This document shows, one piece after another, positions 1 through 5,654 of a DNA stretch of 7,825 nucleotides (position 1 is its first letter; each line of letters opens with the position of its first letter). The position numbers and the translations under genes were made by a program. The DNA is taken from positions 1 through 7,825 of the forward strand of contig JAVVHE010000033.1 in NCBI GenBank assembly GCA_032249695.1, written 5' to 3'. Source of the DNA: JAVVHE01 sp032249695 (lineage in GTDB: Bacteria > Pseudomonadota > Alphaproteobacteria > Sphingomonadales > Sphingomonadaceae). Under the pieces are notes generated by a model. That model searched no databases. It had not been told where the DNA came from and saw only the letters and a list, made by a program, of their open reading frames with translations.

Positions 1-240
1 TCCGGGCTGCGCTCCGCGATGCGCTCCGGCCGTGCGAGGCTGCGGGCGGCGGCGCACGGTTCCTGGCCACGCTCCGCGATGCGGTCCGGCCGCGCGAGGC
101 TGCGGGCGGCGGCGCACGCTTCCGGGCTGCGCTCCGCGATGCGCTCCGGCCGTGCGAGGCTGCGGGCGGCGGCGCGGCACGCTTCCCGGCCGCGCTCCGC
201 GATGCGCTCCGGCCGTGCGCGGCTGCGGGCGGCGCGGCCC
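1..240. repeat. Tandem array of four ~60-bp GC-rich repeats
   Basis: Four head-to-tail units are visible: about 1-60, 61-120, 121-183 (carrying a 3-nt insertion) and 184-~240 (degenerating at its end). Each contains the core GCTCCGCGATGCGCTCCGG followed by a GGCTGCGGGCGGCGGCGC-like segment. Units 1 and 3 are almost identical, while unit 2 has scattered substitutions. Unit lengths are multiples of three, so several frames on both strands stay open and give 20-residue peptide repeats. The minus-strand frame (ARPERIAERSPEACAAARSL-like) looks the most protein-like, but no start codon is apparent and it would overlap the end of flgN. I therefore treat the array as a non-coding minisatellite. It runs off the left edge, so the copy number is a minimum. 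Confidence 0.85.
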
Positions 241-292
241 GACCGCTTGTTTGGGCGCGGTCGGAACCGAGCGGGGCGGCCGCGTCCGCGCC
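241..292. other. Short intergenic stretch after flgN
   Basis: Between the repeat array and the flgN stop there are about 50 bases. I see no gene, no T-run and no convincing terminator for the flgA-flgM-flgN transcript here. Confidence 0.4.
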
Positions 293-712
293 CTAGGGCC
301 GCGCGTAGGTTGCGGGTGGCAGCGTGCCCTGGCGCGCGGCAAGGCGTTCGATCTGGCGGCCGAGCGCGTGGCGCGCGAGGTTGATGCGCCGCCCCGCCAG
401 CCGGTTGAGCTCGGCCGCGCGGATCAGCTCGGCGCGGGGCAGGTCGCCGGGCGGACTGGCTTCAAGCTCCAGCAGCGCCTGCGTCTTGGCGCGCGTCGCA
501 GCGGCGAGCGCCGCGCCGTCGTTCAGATCCAGCGCGGCGAGCTCGGCCTCGGTCGCCGCGATCAGCGCTGCGAGCGGGGTCGGCGTGGGTGCGCGTGCGG
601 CCGGGCCGTCGGACGCTGGCGTGGTCCCGCCGCTCGGCTCGGCCGCGAGGGTGCAGGCGGTCGTGCCGCAGGACACGGGCACTGGCATGGCCGTGGGTAT
701 GACAGGGGTCAT
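293..712 (-). CDS. flgN: FlgN-like flagellar secretion chaperone
   Basis: 139 residues. FlgN proteins are cytosolic helical chaperones that hold the hook-filament junction proteins FlgK and FlgL and deliver them to the flagellar export gate. Residues ~46-130 fit this: an amphipathic Ala/Leu/Glu-rich helix (LAALIAATEAELAALDLNDG), a middle region with AATRAKTQALLELE, and a helix with RAAELNRLAGRRINLARHAL. FlgN sequences diverge strongly, so the call leans on context. The ATG overlaps the flgM stop (ATGA at 709-712), implying translational coupling. Residues 1-45 are atypical: low-complexity, with two cysteines (C15, C20). The coupled start may carry a lineage-specific extension, or the true start may be internal. 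The TAG stop is at 293-295. Confidence 0.72.
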   Translation of the reverse strand: MTPVIPTAMPVPVSCGTTACTLAAEPSGGTTPASDGPAARAPTPTPLAALIAATEAELAALDLNDGAALAAATRAKTQALLELEASPPGDLPRAELIRAAELNRLAGRRINLARHALGRQIERLAARQGTLPPATYARP

Positions 713-921
713 GGCAGCGGCTCGATCAGGTTGAGCGCGACCAGCCGCTCGGCGAGCTTGGCTGGATCGAGCGGGTAGCGCCCCTCGCGGATCGCGGCCT
801 TGACCGCTGCCATCTCGGCGGGCGGCAGCGGCCGGGCGGGGCGCGCGGGTGCGTGGCCCGGTGCGGCACCGGCGCGGCAGGCCGCGTCGGCCGGGGAGAG
901 CGGAGGGACTTGCACGACCAC
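709..921 (-). CDS. flgM: FlgM-like anti-sigma-28 factor (short)
   Basis: 70 residues from a GTG start. FlgM binds FliA (sigma-28) and blocks late flagellar promoters until the hook-basal body is complete, when it is exported. The C-terminal half shows the family's sigma-binding signature: AAVKAAIREGRYPLDPAKLA (residues ~38-57), then ERLVALNL. The N-terminal half is Ala/Pro-rich and would be the disordered export region. The protein is shorter than the usual ~90-100 residues, though the conserved part is complete. The GTG at 919-921 has no clear Shine-Dalgarno and a second GTG lies two codons downstream, so the exact start is uncertain. It begins 25 bp after the flgA stop and overlaps flgN by 4 nt, consistent with one operon. 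Confidence 0.8.
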   Translation of the reverse strand: MVVQVPPLSPADAACRAGAAPGHAPARPARPLPPAEMAAVKAAIREGRYPLDPAKLAERLVALNLIEPLP

Positions 922-946
922 AGGGACGGCCGGCGCCGCCCGGCCT

Positions 947-1390
947 TTAGGGCTGCAGCTCGATCGCGCCGTCGCGCGCGACGCGGCCCGTCACGCGCCG
1001 ACCCGTCGCCGGGTTCAGCGCGACACCGCGCGTCCCCGCGCGGAGATCGGTGGCAGCAACGCCCGCCATTTCGACGATCATGCCGCCCGCCGCCACGCGC
1101 AGCGTCACCGCCTCGCCCCGCCGCGCGGCGACCGGCGCTGCGAGCGCCCCCTGCCGCACCACCGCCCCCGCCGCGACCGCCGTCAGCGCCTCCTGCCCCG
1201 CGGCGTCCGCGACGCTGCGCAGCGCGTCGGGCGGGGCGGGCGTGCGTTCGGCAAGCGCCACGTCGGCGGGCGCGAGCACCGCTCCGCGCGCGATCGGGCG
1301 GGCGGCGACGAGGACTGGGTCGGCGAGCGCCGGGCGGTTGACGGCCAGCGTCAACAGCATGGCGCCGATCAGGGGAAGCGGCTGGGTCAT
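947..1390 (-). CDS. flgA: FlgA, P-ring assembly chaperone (short form)
   Basis: 147 residues with the ATG at 1388-1390. FlgA is a periplasmic chaperone that helps FlgI subunits form the P-ring around the rod. The start gives a Sec signal peptide: a hydrophobic stretch (PLPLIGAMLLTLAV) ending in PALA-DP, with cleavage predicted after residue 23. A SAF-like domain follows (ARPIARGAVLAPADVAL, residues ~30-46). The characteristic C-terminal part is RRGEAVTLRVAAGGMIVEMA, ending with GTRGVALNPATGRRVTGRVA and a final DGAIEL strand. It lacks the extra N-terminal domain of the ~220-residue enterobacterial FlgA. An upstream ATG at 1486 would place the signal peptide internally, so I reject it. A purine-rich GGAG lies just upstream of the chosen ATG. 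It is divergent from flgB. Confidence 0.88.
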   Translation of the reverse strand: MTQPLPLIGAMLLTLAVNRPALADPVLVAARPIARGAVLAPADVALAERTPAPPDALRSVADAAGQEALTAVAAGAVVRQGALAAPVAARRGEAVTLRVAAGGMIVEMAGVAATDLRAGTRGVALNPATGRRVTGRVARDGAIELQP

Positions 1391-1401
1391 GCCCGCTCCG
1401 C

Positions 1402-1418
1402 TGCAAGCTGCGCGCCAG
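1402..1418 (-). promoter_or_regulatory. Candidate sigma-54 promoter toward flgA
   Basis: Read on the minus strand, this is CTGGCGCGCAGCTTGCA. It keeps the invariant GG-N10-GC spacing of RpoN promoters and differs from the consensus TGGCACG only by A to G in the -24 element; the -12 element TTGCA is ideal. With the minus-strand GC at 1404-1403, transcription would start near 1391, one base before the flgA ATG, giving an almost leaderless mRNA. The tight fit to the start codon could mean a real leaderless transcript, a slightly different flgA start, or a chance match in GC-rich DNA. Confidence 0.5.
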
Positions 1419-1428
1419 TTCCGGGCGG

Positions 1429-1446
1429 TTGGCACGGTCGTTGCTA
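1429..1446 (+). promoter_or_regulatory. Sigma-54 (RpoN) promoter of flgBCD
   Basis: TTGGCACGGTCGTTGCTA matches the RpoN consensus YTGGCACGRNNNTTGCW almost perfectly: -24 element TGGCACG at 1430-1436, -12 element TTGC at 1441-1444, and exact GG-N10-GC spacing. Predicted transcription starts about 1456, leaving a ~50-nt leader before the flgB GTG. RpoN promoters need an AAA+ enhancer-binding activator (FlbD or FleQ type in flagellar systems), placing this operon among middle-class flagellar genes. I could not identify an enhancer site with confidence. Confidence 0.9.
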
Positions 1447-1495
1447 GGCATGGGGCGGGGTGGCGTCCGTCCCCGCGCCGCCCCAACCAACCTGC

Positions 1496-1500
1496 GGAGG
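1496..1500 (+). promoter_or_regulatory. Shine-Dalgarno site fixing the flgB GTG start
   Basis: GGAGG lies 5 nt before the GTG at 1506. The reading frame is open far upstream (to before 1050) with several ATGs. This strong site, together with the sigma-54 start near 1456, shows that translation begins at 1506. Confidence 0.85.
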
Positions 1501-1505
1501 AACCA

Positions 1506-1895
1506 GTGCCGTCGCCGATCGAACGCTATTTCGGCGTCCACGCCAGCGCGCTCGAACTGCGCCAGCAGCGCATGACGCTCATTGCATCCAACATCGCGAA
1601 CGCAGCCACGCCCAACTACAAGGCGCGCGACATCGATTTTAGCGCAGCGCTGTCGCGCGCGCAGCCGGGCGGTCCGCTCGCCACCACTGCGCCCGGCCAT
1701 ATCGCCGCGCCCGCGACGCCCGGCGCGGGCGGGCTAGCCTACCGCGTGCCGCTCAACCCGTCGGTGGACGGCAACACCGTCGAGCTGGTGACCGAACAGG
1801 CGGCGTTCGGTGAGAACGCGGTCAAATACCAGTCGACGCTCGCGTTCCTGAACGGCCGCATCGGCCAGATCCTTTCGGCCCTGAAGGGAGAATAG
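1506..1895 (+). CDS. flgB: FlgB, flagellar proximal rod protein
   Basis: 129 residues from a GTG start. FlgB forms part of the proximal rod of the basal body, exported by the flagellar type III apparatus and assembled at the FliE/MS-ring base. The N-terminal signature is clear: RQQRMTLIASNIANAATPNY followed by KARDIDF (residues ~19-45), the rod/hook family motif with the characteristic TPNYKARDIDF of FlgB. The C-terminal amphipathic helix has ENAVKYQSTLAFLNGRIGQI and ends in LSALKGE, as expected for the coiled D0 domain. Length is normal to slightly short. It is first in the flgBCD operon and is separated from flgC by only 2 bp. The sigma-54 promoter ~50 bp upstream should control it. Confidence 0.95.
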   Translation: MPSPIERYFGVHASALELRQQRMTLIASNIANAATPNYKARDIDFSAALSRAQPGGPLATTAPGHIAAPATPGAGGLAYRVPLNPSVDGNTVELVTEQAAFGENAVKYQSTLAFLNGRIGQILSALKGE

Positions 1896-1897
1896 GC

Positions 1898-2296
1898 GTG
1901 ACCGTCTTCGAAATCGCCGGGCGCGCGATGGGCGCGCAGATCGTGCGGCTGAACGCGATCGCATCGAACCTCGCGAACGCGGGCACGCAGAGCGCCGACA
2001 AGGCGACCGCCTACCGCGCGCTGAAGCCCGTCTTCGCGACGAGCTTCGACCGCGCGCGCGCCGACCGAGCCACCGTCGACGTGGAGCGCATGGCGGTCAC
2101 CACCGCCGAGCCGACCCGCCGCTACGAACCCGGCCACCCGCTGGCCGACAAGGACGGCTATCTCTGGGAAGCAGCCGTCGACCCAACCGAGGAGCTTGTG
2201 GAAATGGTCGAGACGAGCCGCCAATATTCGAACTGTGTCGAGGTGATGCAGACCGCCAAGACGCTGATGAGCCAGACGCTGAAACTGGGGCGCTGA
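1898..2296 (+). CDS. flgC: FlgC, flagellar proximal rod protein
   Basis: 132 residues from a GTG start, 2 bp after the flgB stop and preceded by the purine-rich GAAGGGAG. FlgC is the second proximal rod subunit and works next to FlgB and FliE. Visible features are an N-terminal helix with IASNLANAGTQSADKATAYR (residues ~21-40), the pre-C-terminal YEPGHPLADKDGY, and a C-terminal helix with VEMVETSRQYSNCVEVMQTA-KTLMSQTLKLG. The usual PNVN motif before the C-terminal helix is replaced by EAAVDP, and the common A-SR-Y--N pattern is altered to TSRQYSNCV. This is an unusual but plausible variant of the rod-protein motif. The flgD ATG follows 2 bp after the stop, so the three genes are tightly packed. 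Confidence 0.93.
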   Translation: MTVFEIAGRAMGAQIVRLNAIASNLANAGTQSADKATAYRALKPVFATSFDRARADRATVDVERMAVTTAEPTRRYEPGHPLADKDGYLWEAAVDPTEELVEMVETSRQYSNCVEVMQTAKTLMSQTLKLGR

Positions 2297-2298
2297 CG

Positions 2299-2652
2299 AT
2301 GGCCGTCGCACCCCTCAATCTCCGCCGCGCCGAGCCCGCAACGCCCGGCGCCACCGCGCTACCGAAGCGCGAGACGGGCATCGGCACGCTCAACCAGGCC
2401 GACTTCCTGAAGATCCTGACCGCGCAGCTGCAGAACCAAGACCCGACGGAGCCCACCGACAACGCCCAGTTCGTCAGCCAGATGGCGCAGTTCTCAACGG
2501 TGAACGGCATCGAACAGCTGAACGCCAGCCTGAAGGCGCTGACCGATCGCCTGTTCCCGGGGCCGCCAGCACCAAGCGCCGTGGCAGCGGCTCCGGCGGC
2601 TGCGGCGCCGGCCGCGCCCGCCGCCGCCGCACCGGCGGGGGGCGCGCGGTGA
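2299..2652 (+). CDS. flgD: FlgD, hook-cap protein, minimal form lacking the C-terminal domains
   Basis: 117 residues. FlgD forms the temporary cap that guides polymerisation of the hook protein FlgE. The conserved N-terminal domain is complete: LNQADFLKILTAQLQNQDPT (residues 31-50), EPTDNAQFVSQMAQFSTVNG and IEQLN. After residue ~87 the protein becomes a simple Pro/Ala run ending in PAGGAR. The Tudor/Ig-like hook-capping domains of typical ~220-residue FlgD proteins are missing. I see no FlgD-like sequence in any frame after the TGA at 2650-2652, so this is not one recent frameshift. Either a naturally short form exists in this lineage, or the 3' end and flgE were lost in a rearrangement. It starts 2 bp after flgC with GGGG as ribosome site. 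Confidence 0.9.
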   Translation: MAVAPLNLRRAEPATPGATALPKRETGIGTLNQADFLKILTAQLQNQDPTEPTDNAQFVSQMAQFSTVNGIEQLNASLKALTDRLFPGPPAPSAVAAAPAAAAPAAPAAAAPAGGAR

Positions 2653-2714
2653 ATCGCGCCCCCTAGCCAACCGCCGCCGCCACGCGCTACCCGCTCGGCT
2701 GAACGGCGAACGGA
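2653..2714 (+). other. flgD-maeB junction
   Basis: This 62-bp gap separates a flagellar operon from an unrelated metabolic gene. I see no terminator hairpin with a T-run and no clear -35/-10 pair. maeB may be cotranscribed with flgBCD, or its promoter may lie within flgD. It is a candidate rearrangement boundary. Confidence 0.4.
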
Positions 2715-4991
2715 ATGGGTGAGCGAGTGGCGGAGAGCGAAGGCGTCAGGTTCACCGAGCGCGAGGCGCTCGACTTCCACTCGCGGGGCCGCCCGGGCAA
2801 GATCGAGATCGTCGCGTCGAAGCCGATGGCGACGCAGCGCGACCTCAGCCTCGCCTATTCGCCGGGGGTCGCGGTCCCCGTCCGCGCGATCGCCGAGGAC
2901 GCGTTCAAGGCCTACGACTACACCGCCAAGGGCAACCTCGTCGCGGTCATCTCGAACGGCACCGCGATCCTCGGGCTGGGCGACCTCGGCGCGCTGGCGT
3001 CGAAGCCGGTGATGGAGGGCAAGGCGGTGCTGTTCAAGCGCTTCGCGGACGTCGATTCGATCGACCTCGAGCTCGATACGCGCGACAGCGACCGGTTCAT
3101 CGAAGCCGTCGCGCTCCTCGAACCCTCATTCGGCGGCATCAACCTTGAGGACATCAAGGCGCCCGAATGCTTCATCATCGAGGCAGCGCTCAGGGACCGG
3201 ATGAAGATCCCGGTTTTCCACGACGACCAGCACGGCACCGCGATCATCGCGGCAGCGGGCCTGATGAACGCGATGCTGCTGACCGGGCGCACGCCACGCG
3301 ACATCCGCCTCGTCGTGAACGGAGCCGGCGCAGCCGCGATCGCGTGCATCGAACTCGTGAAGGCGATGGGCGTGCCGCACAACCAGGTCGTGCTGTGCGA
3401 TTCGAAGGGCGTCATCTACGCCGGCCGCACCGAGGGCATGAACCAGTGGAAGGCCGCGCACGCCGCCGACACGTCCGCCCGCACGCTCGAACAGGCGCTC
3501 ATCGGCGCCGACGTGTTCTTCGGCCTGTCGGTCGCGGGCGCGGTCACCGCCGACATGGTCGCGCGCATGGCGAAGAACCCGATCATCTTCGCGATGGCGA
3601 ACCCCGATCCAGAGATCACGCCCGAAGTCGCCCGCGCCGCACGCTCCGATGCGATCATCGCGACGGGCCGCAGCGACTATCCCAACCAGGTCAACAACGT
3701 GCTTGGCTTCCCGTACATCTTCCGCGGTGCCTTGGACGTGCGCGCGACGACGATCAACGAGGAAATGAAGCTCGCCGCCGCGCAGGCCTTGGCCGAGCTG
3801 GCGCGTATGCCGGTGCCAGACGAAGTCGCGCTCGCCTACGGCCGCCAGCCGGTGTTCGGTCCCGACTACATCATCCCCGCGCCCTTCGATCCGCGCCTCA
3901 TCGAAGCCGTGCCGCTTGCGGTCGCGCGCGCCGCGATGCGCTCGGGCGTTGCGGGCAAGCCGATCCTCGACGAGCTGGCCTATGCCGAGCAGCTGCGCGC
4001 GCGCCTGAACCCCGCGACGACAGTGCTCAGCCAGTCGCTCGGCCTCGCGCGCGGCGCGGGCAAGCGCGCGATCTTCGCCGAGGCCGAGGAGGAAACCGTG
4101 CTCCGCGCAGCCATCGCCTATGAGGCCGAAGGCTACGGCACCGCCGTCCTCGTCGGCCGCGACGCAGCGGTGCGCGAGGGGTTGCAGCGCATCGGCATCG
4201 AGGACGCGGGCCGCTTCCAGATCCACAACAGCCGCGTCTCGCCGCTGGTGCCCGAGATGGTCGAGTGGCTCTACGCGCGCATCGGCCGCCGCGGCTATCT
4301 GCACCGCGACTGCGTGCGGCTTGTGAACCAGGACCGCAACGTCTTCGGCGCGCTGCTGCTCGCTCTCGGCCACGGCGACCTCATGATCTCGGGCACGACC
4401 CGCTCTTTCGCGCAGACGCTCCAGCAGGTGCGCCTCGCGCTCGATCCAGCCGACGGCGCCGAGCCGTTCGGCCTCCACGTCGTCGTCGGCCGCGGCCACA
4501 CGGTGTTCATCGCCGATACCGCCGTCCACGAGCGCCCGTCGGCCGAGCAGCTGGCGCACATCGCGCGCGGCGCCGCAGCGGTCGCGCGGCGCATGGGGCA
4601 GGAGCCGCGGGTCGCCTTCCTCAGCTACTCGAACTTCAGCGGATCGGGCACCCCAGCGGTCCGCAACATCGCGAGCGCGGTGGCGCTGCTCGATGCAGCC
4701 GGCGTCGATTTCGAATATGAAGGCGAGATGGGCGCCGACACCGCGCTCAACCCCGAACTTGCGCGGCTCTACCGCTTCAGCCGCCTGTCGGGCCCTGCGA
4801 ACGTGCTCATCATGCCCGGCCTGCACGCAGCCAACATCTCGGCCAAGCTGCTGCGCGAGATGGGCGGCGGCACCGTCATCGGTCCGATCCTCGTCGGCAT
4901 GTCCAAGCCTGTGCAGATCGTGCCGATGACCGCGACCGCGAGCGACCTTGTGAGCGCAGCGGTGCTGGCGGCGAGCGGCGTCGCGATGTAG
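2715..4991 (+). CDS. maeB: NADP-dependent malic enzyme with phosphotransacetylase-like domain
   Basis: 758 residues. It oxidatively decarboxylates L-malate to pyruvate and CO2, producing NADPH in the cytosol at the TCA/gluconeogenesis branch. Visible in order: the malic N-domain with RPGKIEIVASKPMATQRDLS, catalytic Tyr48 in AYSPGVAVP, the expected catalytic Lys103 in EGKAVLFK, metal ligands in INLEDIKAPECF and HDDQHGTA (169-176), the nucleotide-binding NGAGAAA (202-208), then ANPDPEI and NQVNNVLGFP (324-333). Residues ~430-758 form the PTA-like domain, which in the MaeB family is usually regulatory and binds acetyl-CoA. Length is typical and no defects are visible. The ATG at 2715 has only a weak purine site; a GTG at 2727 is an alternative. 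Its place directly after flgD is unusual. The TAG stop lies 11 bp before a promoter-like TTGACA. Confidence 0.95.
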   Translation: MGERVAESEGVRFTEREALDFHSRGRPGKIEIVASKPMATQRDLSLAYSPGVAVPVRAIAEDAFKAYDYTAKGNLVAVISNGTAILGLGDLGALASKPVMEGKAVLFKRFADVDSIDLELDTRDSDRFIEAVALLEPSFGGINLEDIKAPECFIIEAALRDRMKIPVFHDDQHGTAIIAAAGLMNAMLLTGRTPRDIRLVVNGAGAAAIACIELVKAMGVPHNQVVLCDSKGVIYAGRTEGMNQWKAAHAADTSARTLEQALIGADVFFGLSVAGAVTADMVARMAKNPIIFAMANPDPEITPEVARAARSDAIIATGRSDYPNQVNNVLGFPYIFRGALDVRATTINEEMKLAAAQALAELARMPVPDEVALAYGRQPVFGPDYIIPAPFDPRLIEAVPLAVARAAMRSGVAGKPILDELAYAEQLRARLNPATTVLSQSLGLARGAGKRAIFAEAEEETVLRAAIAYEAEGYGTAVLVGRDAAVREGLQRIGIEDAGRFQIHNSRVSPLVPEMVEWLYARIGRRGYLHRDCVRLVNQDRNVFGALLLALGHGDLMISGTTRSFAQTLQQVRLALDPADGAEPFGLHVVVGRGHTVFIADTAVHERPSAEQLAHIARGAAAVARRMGQEPRVAFLSYSNFSGSGTPAVRNIASAVALLDAAGVDFEYEGEMGADTALNPELARLYRFSRLSGPANVLIMPGLHAANISAKLLREMGGGTVIGPILVGMSKPVQIVPMTATASDLVSAAVLAASGVAM

Positions 4992-5002
4992 TCCGCCGCG
5001 GC

Positions 5003-5031
5003 TTGACATTCATAACCTTATAGGTTACACG
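5003..5031 (+). promoter_or_regulatory. Promoter-like element with internal operator
   Basis: A consensus -35 hexamer TTGACA (5003-5008) is followed after 17 bp by TACACG (5026-5031), a weak -10 matching the T, A and A of TATAAT at positions 1, 2 and 4. This is one of the few AT-rich spots in the window and starts 11 bp after the maeB stop. Expected transcription start is about 5038. No gene follows for ~700 bp on this strand. Confidence 0.5.
5013..5027. promoter_or_regulatory. Palindromic operator-like site TAACCT-TAT-AGGTTA
   Basis: A perfect 6+3+6 inverted repeat sits in the -35/-10 spacer. It is nested within a second inverted pair, CTTGAC (5002-5007) and GTCAAG (5035-5040), nearly concentric with it. 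A dyad in the spacer is the usual place for a repressor such as an ArsR- or MarR-type dimer. The regulator is not encoded nearby, so its identity is unknown. Confidence 0.5.
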
Positions 5032-5037
5032 ACGGTC

Positions 5038-5381
5038 AAGTCCGATGTGTTTCCGGCACGTCGGGCCCGAGTTGCCCGGGGCGGTCGAGCCGTGTCGTGC
5101 CGGGCCAGGCAGGTTTGGAGGACGGAGCGGAAGCCGCACGGGCCAGCGTTCTACACACAGCGCGAAGGCACCAGCGCAATCGTGAAAGCGCCACGTTGAG
5201 CAGCGCCTGAGGACTGAAGGCACCACCCGATTAGAACCCGGGGACACGCTCCGACCCCTCCACCAGCCGCACCGCTTGTCTCCGCCCCGGTCCAGCCCCG
5301 CCACGGAAGCAGGGCCCCCGGGACGGAGACGGCACCCACATCCGTCACCAGAACGTCCCGCCCGCACGCGGGCGAAGTTTC
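5038..5381 (+). ncRNA. Candidate structured RNA or orphan structured leader
   Basis: I do not recognise a family. After the promoter-like site there is a stem CCGGCACG (5053-5060) / CGTGCCGG (5096-5103). Then comes a long-range closing stem: TGGAGG (5116-5121) with CCTCCA (5257-5262) continued by CGGAGCG (5123-5129) with CGCTCCG (5247-5253). Inside are smaller stems: CGTG/CACG (5181-5184, 5192-5195), GCCT/AGGC (5205-5208, 5218-5221) and CCCG/CGGG (5226-5229, 5239-5242). The motif GAAGGCACCA occurs twice (5164-5173, 5216-5225). Base composition is less codon-like than in neighbouring genes and no frame gives a plausible protein. The hairpin at 5359-5374 could form its 3' end. It could also be a 5' leader whose gene was lost, or non-functional DNA with chance pairing. 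Confidence 0.33.
5359..5381 (+). terminator. Possible intrinsic terminator
   Basis: CGCCCGC-AC-GCGGGCG (5359-5374) is a perfect 7-bp inverted repeat followed by AAGTTTC. The T-run is only three bases, so termination may be weak. It would suit as the 3' end of a transcript from the promoter near 5003. Confidence 0.35.
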
Positions 5382-5413
5382 GTCGTGCGCAGCGGCGGCC
5401 ACCGGCCGCTCCT

Positions 5414-5429
5414 CCCCCGCTGGCGGGGG
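5414..5429. repeat. GC hairpin
   Basis: CCCCCGC-TG-GCGGGGG is a perfect 7-bp inverted repeat without a T-run on either side. It belongs to the string of hairpins that fills 5359-5674. Confidence 0.5.
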
Positions 5430-5542
5430 CGACTGCCCGCACCGCCGGTCGGCGCAGCGCCTTCAAGCGAGCGCTATTGGTCCGGCCTCCGCGCCGGTCC
5501 GTCGCCGTGCCCCCCCATGAACGCGCTGCCGCGCCGCGATCC

Positions 5543-5571
5543 CCCGCGCGCTCCGCGCGGGACGAGTTTTT
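5543..5571 (+). terminator. Hairpin copy 1 with T-run, possible terminator
   Basis: CCCGCGCGCTCCGCGCGGG (5543-5561) forms a perfect 8-bp stem with a CTC loop. ACGAG and then five Ts (5567-5571) follow. The five-base spacer before the T-run is not ideal. It could stop rightward transcription from maeB or the RNA candidate before it enters the convergent phage genes. The same 19-mer recurs at 5604-5622. Confidence 0.45.
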
Positions 5572-5603
5572 CGTGGCAACTTGCTCGGACATCGCGCGAT
5601 CCT

Positions 5604-5622
5604 CCCGCGCGCTCCGCGCGGG
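5604..5622. repeat. Hairpin copy 2, identical 19-mer
   Basis: This is the same CCCGCGCGCTCCGCGCGGG hairpin as at 5543, 61 bp downstream. Both copies are preceded by CGCGAT, but here GGGCGC follows with no T-run. Flanking similarity suggests a duplicated or dispersed REP-like intergenic unit. Confidence 0.6.
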
Positions 5623-5654
5623 GGCGCACGTCGGCTGCCTCCTCCTCCAGCTCG

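Noticed and set aside
1..240. CRISPR array
   Set aside because: Units are contiguous, with no unique spacers separated by a constant short repeat, so it is a simple tandem repeat.
32..778. Long plus-strand open frame through the repeats and flgN/flgM
   Set aside because: It is antisense to flgN and part of flgM, with Arg/Gly-rich composition typical of shadow frames in GC-rich DNA.
1391..1486. FlgA start at the ATG at 1486
   Set aside because: It would put the signal peptide ~33 residues inside the protein and cover both promoter elements.
1050..1505. N-terminal extension of FlgB from upstream ATGs
   Set aside because: It would run antisense through flgA. The GGAGG at 1496 and the sigma-54 promoter place the start at the GTG at 1506.
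3126..5009. 627-codon minus-strand open frame opposite maeB
   Set aside because: It is a His/Arg/Ala-rich shadow of maeB. The plus-strand frame carries all malic enzyme motifs.
5116..5265. tmRNA, tRNA or RNase P RNA, prompted by the TCCACCA-like end and terminal stem
   Set aside because: There is no T-loop (TTCRA), no tag-peptide reading frame, and none of the conserved RNase P segments. It remains an unassigned structured candidate.
5151..5592. Protein genes in the maeB-metallohydrolase gap
   Set aside because: The open frames on both strands are Arg/Pro/Gly-rich, without recognisable domains, ribosome sites or normal codon pattern.
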